The position numbers were made by a program, and so were the translations under genes. Below, in pieces: positions 1 through 6,447 of a stretch of 25,802 nucleotides of DNA. Below the pieces are notes generated by a model that saw only the letters and a program-made list of their open reading frames with translations, was not told the DNA's origin and searched no databases. The stretch's first letter is position 1. Every line of letters begins with the position of its first letter. The stretch lies in contig DXFE01000103.1 in NCBI GenBank assembly GCA_019114585.1, positions 1 through 25,802 on the forward strand. The letters run 5' to 3'. The DNA is from Gemmiger_A avium (GTDB lineage Bacteria > Bacillota > Clostridia > Oscillospirales > Ruminococcaceae).

Positions 1-367
1 CACCATGTTCTTTTGCCCAATCTAAAAGCACAGCGGCGCATTTCGTGCCGATCCCGTGGCCACGGAACTCCGGATAAATACAGTATTCCATGATAAAGCA
101 TTTTCCGTCTTCCGTGGTGAAAATTACCGGCATTGCAAAGCCGATATTCTGTCCGTCTTGACGGAAAAACAAGAAAAAGCAGCGATTCAGCGGGCGATCG
201 TGAATTTTCATCATGTGGTCATGATACTCGGAACCAAGGAAATAGTTTAGCTCCCTGTCATTTGCGTCGGAAAAGATATCCCGCTTGTGATAGGCATGAA
301 GTTGTTCCCAGAAAGCTGCAACTTCATTTTCGGTTATTGCTTCATGAATGGTAATTCGATTTTTCAT
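1..367 (-). CDS. GNAT-family N-acetyltransferase, C-terminus cut by window edge
   Basis: Reading leftward from the ATG at 367-365 gives an open frame of 122 codons that runs off the window, beginning MKNRITIHEAITENEVAAFW. The visible part ends with the acetyl-CoA-binding signature of GNAT enzymes: a beta-strand (FIMEYCIYPEF) followed by RGHGIGTKCA, matching the R/Q-x-x-G-x-G/A motif A. These enzymes move an acetyl group from acetyl-CoA to an amine; the substrate cannot be told. The start is fixed by an ideal GGAGG site (379-375) ten bases upstream. Base composition is clearly more AT-rich than the rest of the window, suggesting later acquisition. Its ribosome site lies inside a possible riboregulator described separately. 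Confident as a GNAT, not about the substrate. Confidence 0.85.
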   Translation of the reverse strand, partial: MKNRITIHEAITENEVAAFWEQLHAYHKRDIFSDANDRELNYFLGSEYHDHMMKIHDRPLNRCFFLFFRQDGQNIGFAMPVIFTTEDGKCFIMEYCIYPEFRGHGIGTKCAAVLLDWAKEHG

Positions 368-374
368 TTCGTTT

Positions 375-415
375 CCTCCAAACTGAATTGGAGGGTTAGG
401 AAGCGTGAACCCTCC
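375..415 (-). promoter_or_regulatory. two mutually exclusive hairpins covering the GNAT ribosome site
   Basis: Seen directly: in the minus-strand transcript GGAGGGTT (415-408) pairs perfectly with AACCCTCC (397-390). The same second arm overlaps CCTCCAA (394-388), which pairs perfectly with TTGGAGG (381-375), and that last arm contains the Shine-Dalgarno of the GNAT gene. Only one of the two stems can form at a time. The first leaves the ribosome site free and the second hides it. Confidence 0.6.
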
Positions 416-434
416 ATACACGATTCATCTTCAT
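396..434 (-). CDS. putative 12-codon leader peptide upstream of the GNAT gene
   Basis: On the minus strand an ATG at 434-432 opens a short frame, MKMNRVWRVHAS, ending in TAA at 398-396. It is preceded by AAGGGTGG five bases upstream, a fair ribosome site. Its Trp-Arg-Val codons are exactly the first arm of the 390-415 hairpin and its stop codon touches the second arm, a layout seen in translational attenuators. Translation is not shown; a chance ORF of this size is possible. Confidence 0.4.
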   Translation of the reverse strand: MKMNRVWRVHAS

Positions 435-471
435 AAAAACCACCCTTTCTGCCTGATATTTTGTATGCAAA

Positions 472-487
472 GCACTTTTTAAAGTGC
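472..487 (-). terminator. weak hairpin after the second GNAT gene
   Basis: GCACTTT and AAAGTGC form a seven-base palindrome separated by two bases, about 25 bases past the stop of the 510-1025 gene. On the minus strand only a short T run (TTTGC) follows, so it may be a weak terminator or simply a stem separating the two GNAT transcripts. Confidence 0.35.
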
Positions 488-509
488 CGATACCATGTGC
501 ACAAACAAG

Positions 510-1025
510 CTAGAGCACCTTTACATAACATATTTCCATCGTCCCAAACGATGGCTTGATTTTATCCGTAGGCCGGAATCCTTTTGCCTCATAAAAGGCC
601 CTCGCCCGGGCATTCTCCACAAACACCCACAGCATAACCTTCTTAAAGCCGGCCTGTGCAATGTCAGCAAGGAGCCGATCCATCATTTGGCTGCCGAAGC
701 CTTTTCGCCAGTTGTCCGGAAGGCTGTGTATGCAGATGATCTCCGCATAATCCGGCATATCGGCATCTCTTGTACGATCCCAGTATGCAATGCAGTGCGC
801 TTTTCCGTCAACTTCTCCTATGTATCCGTTACCAATTCCTTCGTTCAGCAAGTGCTGGTACATGGCAGTTGCTTTCTCTATATTTGTGAGCCGTTCCAGA
901 TCATCATCAGAGAGAATGCCGCGAAAGGCGGCTTTCCAGCTGCTTGTCTGAATCTGTGCAAGGGCAGGGGCGTCTCCCTGCTTTACCCGCCGTATCCGGT
1001 AGTCCATCGGATTCCATCCATTCAA
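510..1025 (-). CDS. GNAT-family N-acetyltransferase
   Basis: A 171-residue protein with a typical GNAT fold: an N-terminal MDYRIRRVKQGD strand and first helix (Q-x-x-SW-K-x-A-F), then motif A around NWRKGFGSQMMDRLLADI and the C-terminal ENARARAFYEAKGFRP segment that closes the acetyl-CoA pocket. The substrate is unknown; the overall look is that of small-molecule or ribosomal-type acetyltransferases. It has its own promoter at 1051-1080. The start at 1025 has GGAAAG ten bases upstream; an in-frame ATG at 1007 (MDYRIRR) fits the family N-terminus just as well, so six residues are uncertain. GC content is lower than that of genes to the right. Confidence 0.85.
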   Translation of the reverse strand: MNGWNPMDYRIRRVKQGDAPALAQIQTSSWKAAFRGILSDDDLERLTNIEKATAMYQHLLNEGIGNGYIGEVDGKAHCIAYWDRTRDADMPDYAEIICIHSLPDNWRKGFGSQMMDRLLADIAQAGFKKVMLWVFVENARARAFYEAKGFRPTDKIKPSFGTMEICYVKVL

Positions 1026-1050
1026 TGCTGGCTTTCCATGCGATAATTTC

Positions 1051-1080
1051 AGTATACCGGCAGCAAAGACCCCCTGTCAA
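1051..1080 (-). promoter_or_regulatory. sigma-70-type promoter for GNAT gene
   Basis: On the minus strand TTGACA (1080-1075) is separated by 18 bases from TATACT (1056-1051). The -35 is perfect and the -10 has one mismatch. It lies 26 bases upstream of the ATG at 1025. Confidence 0.7.
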
Positions 1081-1095
1081 TTTGGGCATTCTCAG

Positions 1096-1136
1096 AAACA
1101 AAAACCCCGTTTCTCGGAGAGCCGAAAAACGGGGTT
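1096..1136 (-). terminator. Rho-independent terminator of tRNA-Gly
   Basis: AACCCCGTTT (1103-1112) and AAACGGGGTT (1127-1136) form a perfect ten-base stem, extended inside by CTCGG/CCGAA pairing around an AGAG loop. On the minus strand the stem is followed by GTTTTTGTTTC. It lies just downstream of the tRNA 3' end. Confidence 0.85.
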
Positions 1137-1144
1137 CGCTTGTA

Positions 1145-1219
1145 TGGAGCAGGTGATGGGAGTCGAACCCACGTCCTCAGCTTGGAAGGCTGATGTACTA
1201 GCCGTTGTACGACACCTGC
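1145..1219 (-). tRNA. tRNA-Gly (anticodon UCC)
   Basis: The minus strand folds into a full cloverleaf. The acceptor stem is GCAGGTG/CACCTGC, the anticodon stem TCAGC/GCTGA encloses loop CTTCCAA with anticodon TCC, and the T arm is TGGG-TTCGACT-CCCA. The discriminator T and 3' CCA are encoded (1148-1145). Length is 75 bases with CCA. It reads GGA and, by wobble, GGG glycine codons. It has its own promoter and terminator and seems a single-gene transcript. Confidence 0.95.
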
Positions 1220-1234
1220 ATTTTCAACTCCCCT

Positions 1235-1264
1235 ATAATAGCACAGAGCGGGGGCATTTGTCCA
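1235..1264 (-). promoter_or_regulatory. promoter of tRNA-Gly
   Basis: On the minus strand TGGACA (1264-1259), 18 bases, then TATTAT (1240-1235), placing the start about 10 bases before the mature tRNA 5' end at 1219. Confidence 0.7.
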
Positions 1265-1313
1265 GCCCTGTGCGGATTTTTTTATACGGCTCTTTTCCGG
1301 GTGTGCGGACGCG

Positions 1314-1322
1314 TGGTATAAT
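1314..1322 (+). promoter_or_regulatory. extended -10 promoter upstream of galM
   Basis: TGGTATAAT is a perfect TG-N-TATAAT extended -10 element with no clear -35, as such promoters allow. It lies 61 bases before the galM ATG. A nine-base stem (1344-1352 with 1357-1365, one G-U pair, loop AGGA) sits in the leader. Confidence 0.6.
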
Positions 1323-1382
1323 GCTGGCAGATACAAAATACAGCCGCCTGCAAGGATGCGGGCGGGGAAGGGAAGTCGCATT

Positions 1383-2432
1383 ATGGCAGTTACCATCACA
1401 CCGTACGGCAAGACCGCCGACGGGCTGGAAGTCCGGCAGGTTGTTCTGGAGAATGGCCCCTACGAGCTGCGGGCTCTGACCTACGGCGCCACCATCACCC
1501 ACCTGTTTGTCCCCGGCCGGGACGGGCAGAAACTGGACGTGCTGCTGGGCTACAGCCGTCTGCAGGATTATGAAAAGGGCACCGCCTATCTGGGCGCGCT
1601 GGTGGGCCGCAACGCCAACCGCATTGCCGACGCCTCCATCACCATCGACGGGACGGTCTGGCCGCTGGTAGCCAACGAGGGCACCAAGCAGCTGCACGGC
1701 GGCCCTGGCGGTTTCGCGCGCCGTGTCTTTGAAGCCAAGCCCGAAGAGGACAGCGCTGTCCGCTTCATTCTGAACAGTGCCGACGGCGATCAGGGCTATC
1801 CGGGCGCGGTGCATCTGGAGGCAGTTTACTCCCTGTCCGCAGACGGTGCGGTGACCCTGGACTACACGGCCACCACCACCAAGCCCACTCTGGTGAACAT
1901 CACCAACCACAGCTACTTCAATCTGGCCGGCCACGACGCGGGTATGGATGCGCTGCTGAACCATACCCTGTGGCTGGACGCTCCGTCCTTCACCCCCTCC
2001 GATGCTGCTTCCATCCCCACTGGGGAGATCCGGCCGGTGGCGGGTACCGCCTTCGATTTCACCACCCCCAAGACCCTGGGCCGGGACATCGAGGCGGACG
2101 ACCTGCAGCTGCACCAGGCAGGCGGCTACGACCATAACTGGGTGCTGGCGGGCAGCGGCATGCGCACGGTGGCCCGCCTGACCAGCCCGGACAGCGGCGT
2201 GTGGATGGAGATGGCCACCACCCAGCCGGGCGTGCAGGTCTACGCCGGCAACTATCTGGCAGGCGGCCCGGATTCCAAGAGCGGCGCCCCCTATGAGAAA
2301 CGCGGCGGTGTGGCGCTGGAAACCCAGTATTTCCCCGACTGCATCCATCACGAAGGCTTTGGTGATCCGGTACTGCGGCCGGGTCAGACCTATCGGCAGA
2401 CCACCGTGTACCGTTTCGGCCGGGAGGACTGA
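1383..2432 (+). CDS. galM: aldose 1-epimerase (galactose mutarotase)
   Basis: Interconverts alpha and beta anomers of galactose or glucose in the cytoplasm, feeding the Leloir pathway. The 349-residue protein has all hallmarks of the family: GRNANRI near residue 76, LHGGPGGF (His 105), TNHSYFNL with the catalytic His 176, GGYDHNWVL, and the late ALETQYFPD strand carrying the catalytic Glu. Length is normal. The start chosen is MAVTITPYG at 1383, after an AAGGGAAG-like site; an upstream in-frame ATG at 1356 lies inside the leader hairpin and adds nine residues not typical of the family. No other galactose gene is beside it, so it is probably a stand-alone housekeeping gene. Confidence 0.93.
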   Translation: MAVTITPYGKTADGLEVRQVVLENGPYELRALTYGATITHLFVPGRDGQKLDVLLGYSRLQDYEKGTAYLGALVGRNANRIADASITIDGTVWPLVANEGTKQLHGGPGGFARRVFEAKPEEDSAVRFILNSADGDQGYPGAVHLEAVYSLSADGAVTLDYTATTTKPTLVNITNHSYFNLAGHDAGMDALLNHTLWLDAPSFTPSDAASIPTGEIRPVAGTAFDFTTPKTLGRDIEADDLQLHQAGGYDHNWVLAGSGMRTVARLTSPDSGVWMEMATTQPGVQVYAGNYLAGGPDSKSGAPYEKRGGVALETQYFPDCIHHEGFGDPVLRPGQTYRQTTVYRFGRED

Positions 2433-2446
2433 TTTCACCGCGCTTT

Positions 2447-2479
2447 GCACAAAAACTGTACAGATGCGCAAAACTGTGC
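2447..2479. promoter_or_regulatory. tandem dyads upstream of the aconitase X promoter
   Basis: Two similar dyads, GCACA-AAAAC-TGTAC (2447-2461) and GCGCA-AAAC-TGTGC (2466-2479), lie 19 bases apart, about two helical turns, directly upstream of the -35 box at 2481. Position and spacing suit an activator or a dimeric repressor pair; the protein is unknown and no regulator gene adjoins. Confidence 0.45.
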
Positions 2480-2480
2480 C

Positions 2481-2509
2481 TTGGTTAATCCGTCAGGTTG
2501 TAGTATACT
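2481..2509 (+). promoter_or_regulatory. promoter of the aconitase X operon
   Basis: TTGGTT, 17 bases, TATACT. The leader that follows can form two stems, GCCTGCCC/GGGCAGGC (2522-2542) and CTGCCG/CGGCAG (2545-2565), before the start codon at 2588. I do not recognise a known riboswitch in it. Confidence 0.6.
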
Positions 2510-2587
2510 TAACAGCAGTGTGCCTGCCCATCGCGGGCAGGCGACTGCCGCCGGGTATCCGGCAGAAGTGAGGGGAGATACATACCT

Positions 2588-3859
2588 ATGATTCTGACAA
2601 AGGAGCAGCAGGCCCTGCTGGACGGTGCGCAGGGCGAAACCATGGCCAAGGTCGTCAAGACCCTGGTCATGTACGGCGAAGCCTTCGGGGCCGAGCGTAT
2701 GGTGCCGGTCACCAGCAAGTATGGCCACACCGTAATCAGTTTCGGCATCGGGGTAATGAAGCCGGTGTATGAACTGTACGACCAGCTGCTGGCCGCCGGT
2801 GCGGTGAGCAAGCAGCCCTTTTCCGCCGATCCCCGCCCGCTGGACAAGAACATTCCCTCGTCCTTTTTGCAGGATGTGGTGTTCAAGTTCATGTACAGCC
2901 AGCAGGACCGCTATGAGGATCAACTGCGCAAGTTGGGCCTGATGGACGACAACGCCTATACCTGTGCCTGCTATCTGCCCCAGGCGGGCAACGTGCCCCA
3001 GCGGGGTGAGGTGCTTTCCTGGGCCGAGTCCTCTGCGGTGGTCTACGCCAACAGCGTGCTGGGTGCCCGCTGCAACCGCAATTCCGGCATCATCGAGCTG
3101 ATGGGCTCCATCGCGGGCTTTGTGCCGGAGTTCGGCCTGCTGACCGATGACGGCCGCAAGGCGGACTGGGTGGTGGAACTGCGCACCAGCCGCCTGCCGG
3201 ACGCGCAGCTGCTGGGCTCCGCCGTGGGCATGAAGGTGCTGGAAAAGGTACCTTACGTGAAGGGCCTGGACAAGTGGCTGGGTACCGAACTGACGGAGGA
3301 AGCCTGCGCCTATCTGAAAGACTTCGGTGCGGCGGCCGCTTCCAATGGTTCGGTTGGCCTGTACCACATTGACCACCTGACCCCGGAGGCGGTGGACGCG
3401 GGCGAGAGCCCGGTGCGGGAAAACGCCCCGGTCTACGTGGTGGACGACGCGGAGCTGGAGCGCATCAAGAACGGCTATCCCTGCATCTGGAAAGACCTGA
3501 ACGCCACCCCGAAGCTCTGCTTTATGGGCTGCCCCCATATGACCCTGAGCCAGCTGAAAGACTGGACCGTCCGGGTGGAGAAAGGCCTTGCTGCCGCCGG
3601 CAACAAGAAGGTCGTGATCCCCACCGTCTTCACCACCGCCCCCGGCGTGGCGAAGGAATTCCGGCAGACCGAATATGCCGCCCGTCTGGAAGCCACCGGC
3701 GTGGTGCTCAGCACCATCTGCCCGCTCATGTACATGAACAACCCTCTGTCCAAAAAGATGCCGGTCATCACCTCCTCCAACAAGCTGCGCACCTATACCA
3801 GTGCCCGGTTCTATTCCGATGAGGAGATCCTGGCCAAGATCACGAGGGAGGGCAAGTAA
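2588..3859 (+). CDS. aconitase X large (catalytic) subunit
   Basis: A 423-residue member of the aconitase X (AcnX, formerly DUF521) family, two-subunit type. Known members are Fe-S dehydratases: cis-3-hydroxy-L-proline dehydratase in bacteria and phosphomevalonate dehydratase in archaea. Supporting features are the near-N-terminal LLDGAQGETMAKVVKTLV, SKYGHTVISFG around residue 50, WAESSAVVYANSVLGARCN (145-163) and the conserved cysteines at CPH (315) and ICP (378), with further Cys at 126, 128, 162, 299 and 311. Exact cluster ligands cannot be assigned by eye. It is immediately followed by the small subunit (one-base gap). Which hydroxy-acid it dehydrates is open; the flavoprotein next door argues for a product with a reducible C=C bond rather than simple proline catabolism. 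Confidence 0.9.
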   Translation: MILTKEQQALLDGAQGETMAKVVKTLVMYGEAFGAERMVPVTSKYGHTVISFGIGVMKPVYELYDQLLAAGAVSKQPFSADPRPLDKNIPSSFLQDVVFKFMYSQQDRYEDQLRKLGLMDDNAYTCACYLPQAGNVPQRGEVLSWAESSAVVYANSVLGARCNRNSGIIELMGSIAGFVPEFGLLTDDGRKADWVVELRTSRLPDAQLLGSAVGMKVLEKVPYVKGLDKWLGTELTEEACAYLKDFGAAAASNGSVGLYHIDHLTPEAVDAGESPVRENAPVYVVDDAELERIKNGYPCIWKDLNATPKLCFMGCPHMTLSQLKDWTVRVEKGLAAAGNKKVVIPTVFTTAPGVAKEFRQTEYAARLEATGVVLSTICPLMYMNNPLSKKMPVITSSNKLRTYTSARFYSDEEILAKITREGK

Positions 3860-3860
3860 G

Positions 3861-4304
3861 ATGAGCAGAACGTTTCAGGGCCGGGTTGTAACCCCCGGCG
3901 AGACCACCGCACCCGCGCTGGTATCCCATGGCGGATTCAACACCCTGGCCAGCTACCAGATGGCGCTGATGTTCGGGGACAAGCAGGTCAAATGCGGCGA
4001 CCAGAACAACCCCGACCTGTACAAAAAGCCGATGATCGGCAAGGCGCTCTGCCTGCCGGAAACCATTGGCTCCACCACCGGCGGTATGGTGCTGTATACC
4101 GCCTGCGCCATGGGCAAGCAGCCTGCCTGCCTGCTGTTCTCCAAGCCCATCGACTCGCTGGCTGCCTCCGGGGCGATCCTGGCCGCCAACTGGACCGACG
4201 CGTCCATGCCGGTGGTGGACAGCCTGGGCGAGGAGTTCCTGCAGTATGTGCAGGACGGCATGACCATTACCGTTGGTCCGGAAGGGCGGGTAACGGTGGA
4301 ATAA
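3861..4304 (+). CDS. aconitase X small (swivel) subunit
   Basis: A 147-residue protein of the former DUF126 family, equivalent to the swivelling domain that closes over the substrate in aconitases. Typical motifs are GRVVTPGETTAPALVS near the N-terminus, GKALCLPETIGSTTGGMV (about 55-72) and the C-terminal ITVGPEGRVTVE. It begins one base after the stop of the large subunit, so the two are translationally coupled; GAGGGCAAG inside the end of the previous gene serves as ribosome site. An in-frame ATG at 3801 lies within the large subunit and is rejected. In this family both subunits are needed for activity. Confidence 0.9.
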   Translation: MSRTFQGRVVTPGETTAPALVSHGGFNTLASYQMALMFGDKQVKCGDQNNPDLYKKPMIGKALCLPETIGSTTGGMVLYTACAMGKQPACLLFSKPIDSLAASGAILAANWTDASMPVVDSLGEEFLQYVQDGMTITVGPEGRVTVE

Positions 4305-4323
4305 ACAGAAAAGGAGCGAACCC

Positions 4324-6378
4324 ATGAAACAGGAGTACGAGGCTCTGTTTACGCCCTGGAAAATCGGCAATGTGGAGATCAAAAACCGCATTGTGCTGTG
4401 CTCCATGGGCGGAACCTCCATCTTCGGCTGGATGGAGCCCAACCATTTTGACAAGGAAGCCGCCAACTTCCTGCTGGAGCGGGCCCGCAACAACGTGGGT
4501 CTGATCCTGCCGGGCATTGCCCCCATCCGGGATCCGATGGGCGGCCGCTGGCTGTACCAGAACCCGGGCAAGTTCAAGGAACTGAAAGAGTTCATGACCG
4601 AGTTCCACAAGACCGGCGCCAAGCTGTTCATCCAGATCACCGCGGGCTTCGGCCGTGCGATGGCGGTCAATGACCTGATGGTCAAGATGACCAAGAACAA
4701 GGTGCTGGGCACCCTGGGTAAGCCCATCTTTGATATGGACTTTATTCTGGGCAGCGCTTCCGCCACCCCCAACCGCTGGGCAGACGGGGTCATGTCCCGT
4801 CCCTACACCGTGGAGGAGATCCACGAGATCATCGACGCCTTTGCCAAGACCGCCCGCCTGTGCCAGGCTGCCGGTGTGGACGGCATCGAGGTGCACGCGG
4901 TCCACGAGGGCTATACCCTGGACCAGTTTGCCACCAAATACACCAACCACCGCAGCGACCGCTACGGCGGCAGCTTTGAGAACCGCTACCGCTTCGCCGC
5001 CGAGATCGTGCAGGCCATCAAAAAGACCTGCGGCAAGGATTTCCCGGTATCGGTACGGTATTCGGTGGTTTCCAAGACCAAGGGCTTCCGCCAGGGCGCT
5101 CTGCCGGAAGAGGTGGACTTTGTGGAGGTCGGCCGTGATATGGCCGAGTCGGAAAAGGCCGCCCGTTTCCTGCAGGAAGCCGGCTACGATATGCTCAACT
5201 GCGACAACGGTACCTATGATTCCTGGTACTGGGCGCATCCGCCCGCATACATGCCCCTCAACTGCAACCTGGAGTATGTAAAGCACATCAAGAAGTTTGT
5301 GGACATTCCGGTGGTCTGCGCCGGCCGCATGACCCCCGAGGACGGCGCGGCGGCTGTCCAGGCCGGCGAGATCGACGGTGTGGGCGTGGCCCGGCAGTTC
5401 CTCACCGATCCGGCCTGGGTCACCAAGCTCATGGAGGACAGGGAAGAGGACATCAAGCCTTGTATCTGCTGCCACAACGCCTGCTTCACCATGGCCCGCT
5501 ATGAGGGCTCGGCCAACGACCAGGACCTGATGGACGCGATCCATATGGCCCGCTGCGCCCTGACCCCCCAGACCATGCAGAGCAAGAAGTACCGCATCGT
5601 CAAGACCGACAAGCCCAAGCACATTGCGGTGATCGGCGGCGGCATCGGCGGCATGGAGAGCGCCCTGCTGTTGGCAGCCCGGGGCCATCAGGTGGACCTG
5701 TATGAGAAGACCGACCGTCTGGGCGGCGTGTTCATCGAGGCGGCCGCGCCTTCCTATAAGGAAAAGGACCGCCAGCTGATCGACTGGTATCGCCGTCAGA
5801 TCGAGCGCAGTGCCGTGACGGTGCACCTGAACACCGAGGTCACCGACCTGAAGTCCCTGAACGCCGACGAGATCGTGGTCGCTACCGGCTCCAAGCCCCG
5901 CAAGCCGCCCATCCCGGGCATCGAGAACGCCATGGAGGCGATCGAGTACCTGGACGGCAAGGAAACCGGCGAGCGCGTGGTGATCGTGGGCGGCGGCCTG
6001 ACCGGCTGCGAGATCGCCTATGACCTGCTGCTCAAGGGCAAGCAGCCCACCATCGTGGAGATGAAGAATGACCTGATCGCTGTGCGCGGCGTCTGCCTGG
6101 CCAACTCTTCTTTCCTGCGGGAGACCTTTGCTTTGCACAAGACCCCCGTCTATCTGGAAACCGGCGTGCAGGCCATCCGGCCCGACGGCGTGACCCTGAA
6201 GGATAAGACCGGCAAGACCTTTGACGTGCCCTGCGACACGGTAATCCTGTCAGTAGGCTATGAGCCCAAGCCCCTGGCCGCTGCCTCCCGCCATGTCCAC
6301 ATTGTGGGCGATGCGGAAAAGGTGGGCAATCTGCGCACCGTGATCTGGCGCGCCTGGGACGTGTGCATGAAGCTGTGA
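4324..6378 (+). CDS. Old Yellow Enzyme-type Fe-S flavoprotein (2,4-dienoyl-CoA reductase-like NADH:flavin oxidoreductase)
   Basis: 684 residues in the three-part plan of FadH, BaiCD/BaiH and trimethylamine dehydrogenase: an FMN TIM barrel (about 5-375), a [4Fe-4S] cysteine cluster, then FAD/NAD(P)H Rossmann folds. Visible motifs are EVHAVHEGYTLDQF (189-202), NHRSDRYGGSFENR (208-221), Cys 380, 383, 387 and 411, VIGGGIGG (436-443) and VIVGGGLTG (553-561). Such enzymes use NADH to reduce activated C=C bonds. The gap between the third and fourth cysteine is 23 residues, about twice that of FadH, and the usual VNP after the last Cys reads LTP. The gene follows AcnX by 19 bases with AAGGAGC as ribosome site, so it probably acts on the AcnX product. 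Substrate unknown. Confidence 0.88.
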   Translation: MKQEYEALFTPWKIGNVEIKNRIVLCSMGGTSIFGWMEPNHFDKEAANFLLERARNNVGLILPGIAPIRDPMGGRWLYQNPGKFKELKEFMTEFHKTGAKLFIQITAGFGRAMAVNDLMVKMTKNKVLGTLGKPIFDMDFILGSASATPNRWADGVMSRPYTVEEIHEIIDAFAKTARLCQAAGVDGIEVHAVHEGYTLDQFATKYTNHRSDRYGGSFENRYRFAAEIVQAIKKTCGKDFPVSVRYSVVSKTKGFRQGALPEEVDFVEVGRDMAESEKAARFLQEAGYDMLNCDNGTYDSWYWAHPPAYMPLNCNLEYVKHIKKFVDIPVVCAGRMTPEDGAAAVQAGEIDGVGVARQFLTDPAWVTKLMEDREEDIKPCICCHNACFTMARYEGSANDQDLMDAIHMARCALTPQTMQSKKYRIVKTDKPKHIAVIGGGIGGMESALLLAARGHQVDLYEKTDRLGGVFIEAAAPSYKEKDRQLIDWYRRQIERSAVTVHLNTEVTDLKSLNADEIVVATGSKPRKPPIPGIENAMEAIEYLDGKETGERVVIVGGGLTGCEIAYDLLLKGKQPTIVEMKNDLIAVRGVCLANSSFLRETFALHKTPVYLETGVQAIRPDGVTLKDKTGKTFDVPCDTVILSVGYEPKPLAAASRHVHIVGDAEKVGNLRTVIWRAWDVCMKL

Positions 6379-6396
6379 CCGTCTGTTGAGTTCCCC

Positions 6397-6424
6397 GGCC
6401 CGGCGCTTTGGCGCCGGGCCTTTG
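6397..6424 (+). terminator. hairpin between flavoprotein and MFS genes (partial terminator)
   Basis: GGCCCGGCGC and GCGCCGGGCC form a perfect ten-base stem with a TTTG loop. Only TTTGGTCT follows, so the U tract is poor. Read-through into the transporter gene is likely and would lower its expression relative to the enzymes. Confidence 0.55.
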
Positions 6425-6447
6425 GTCTGTGAAAACGAGGATTTTCC

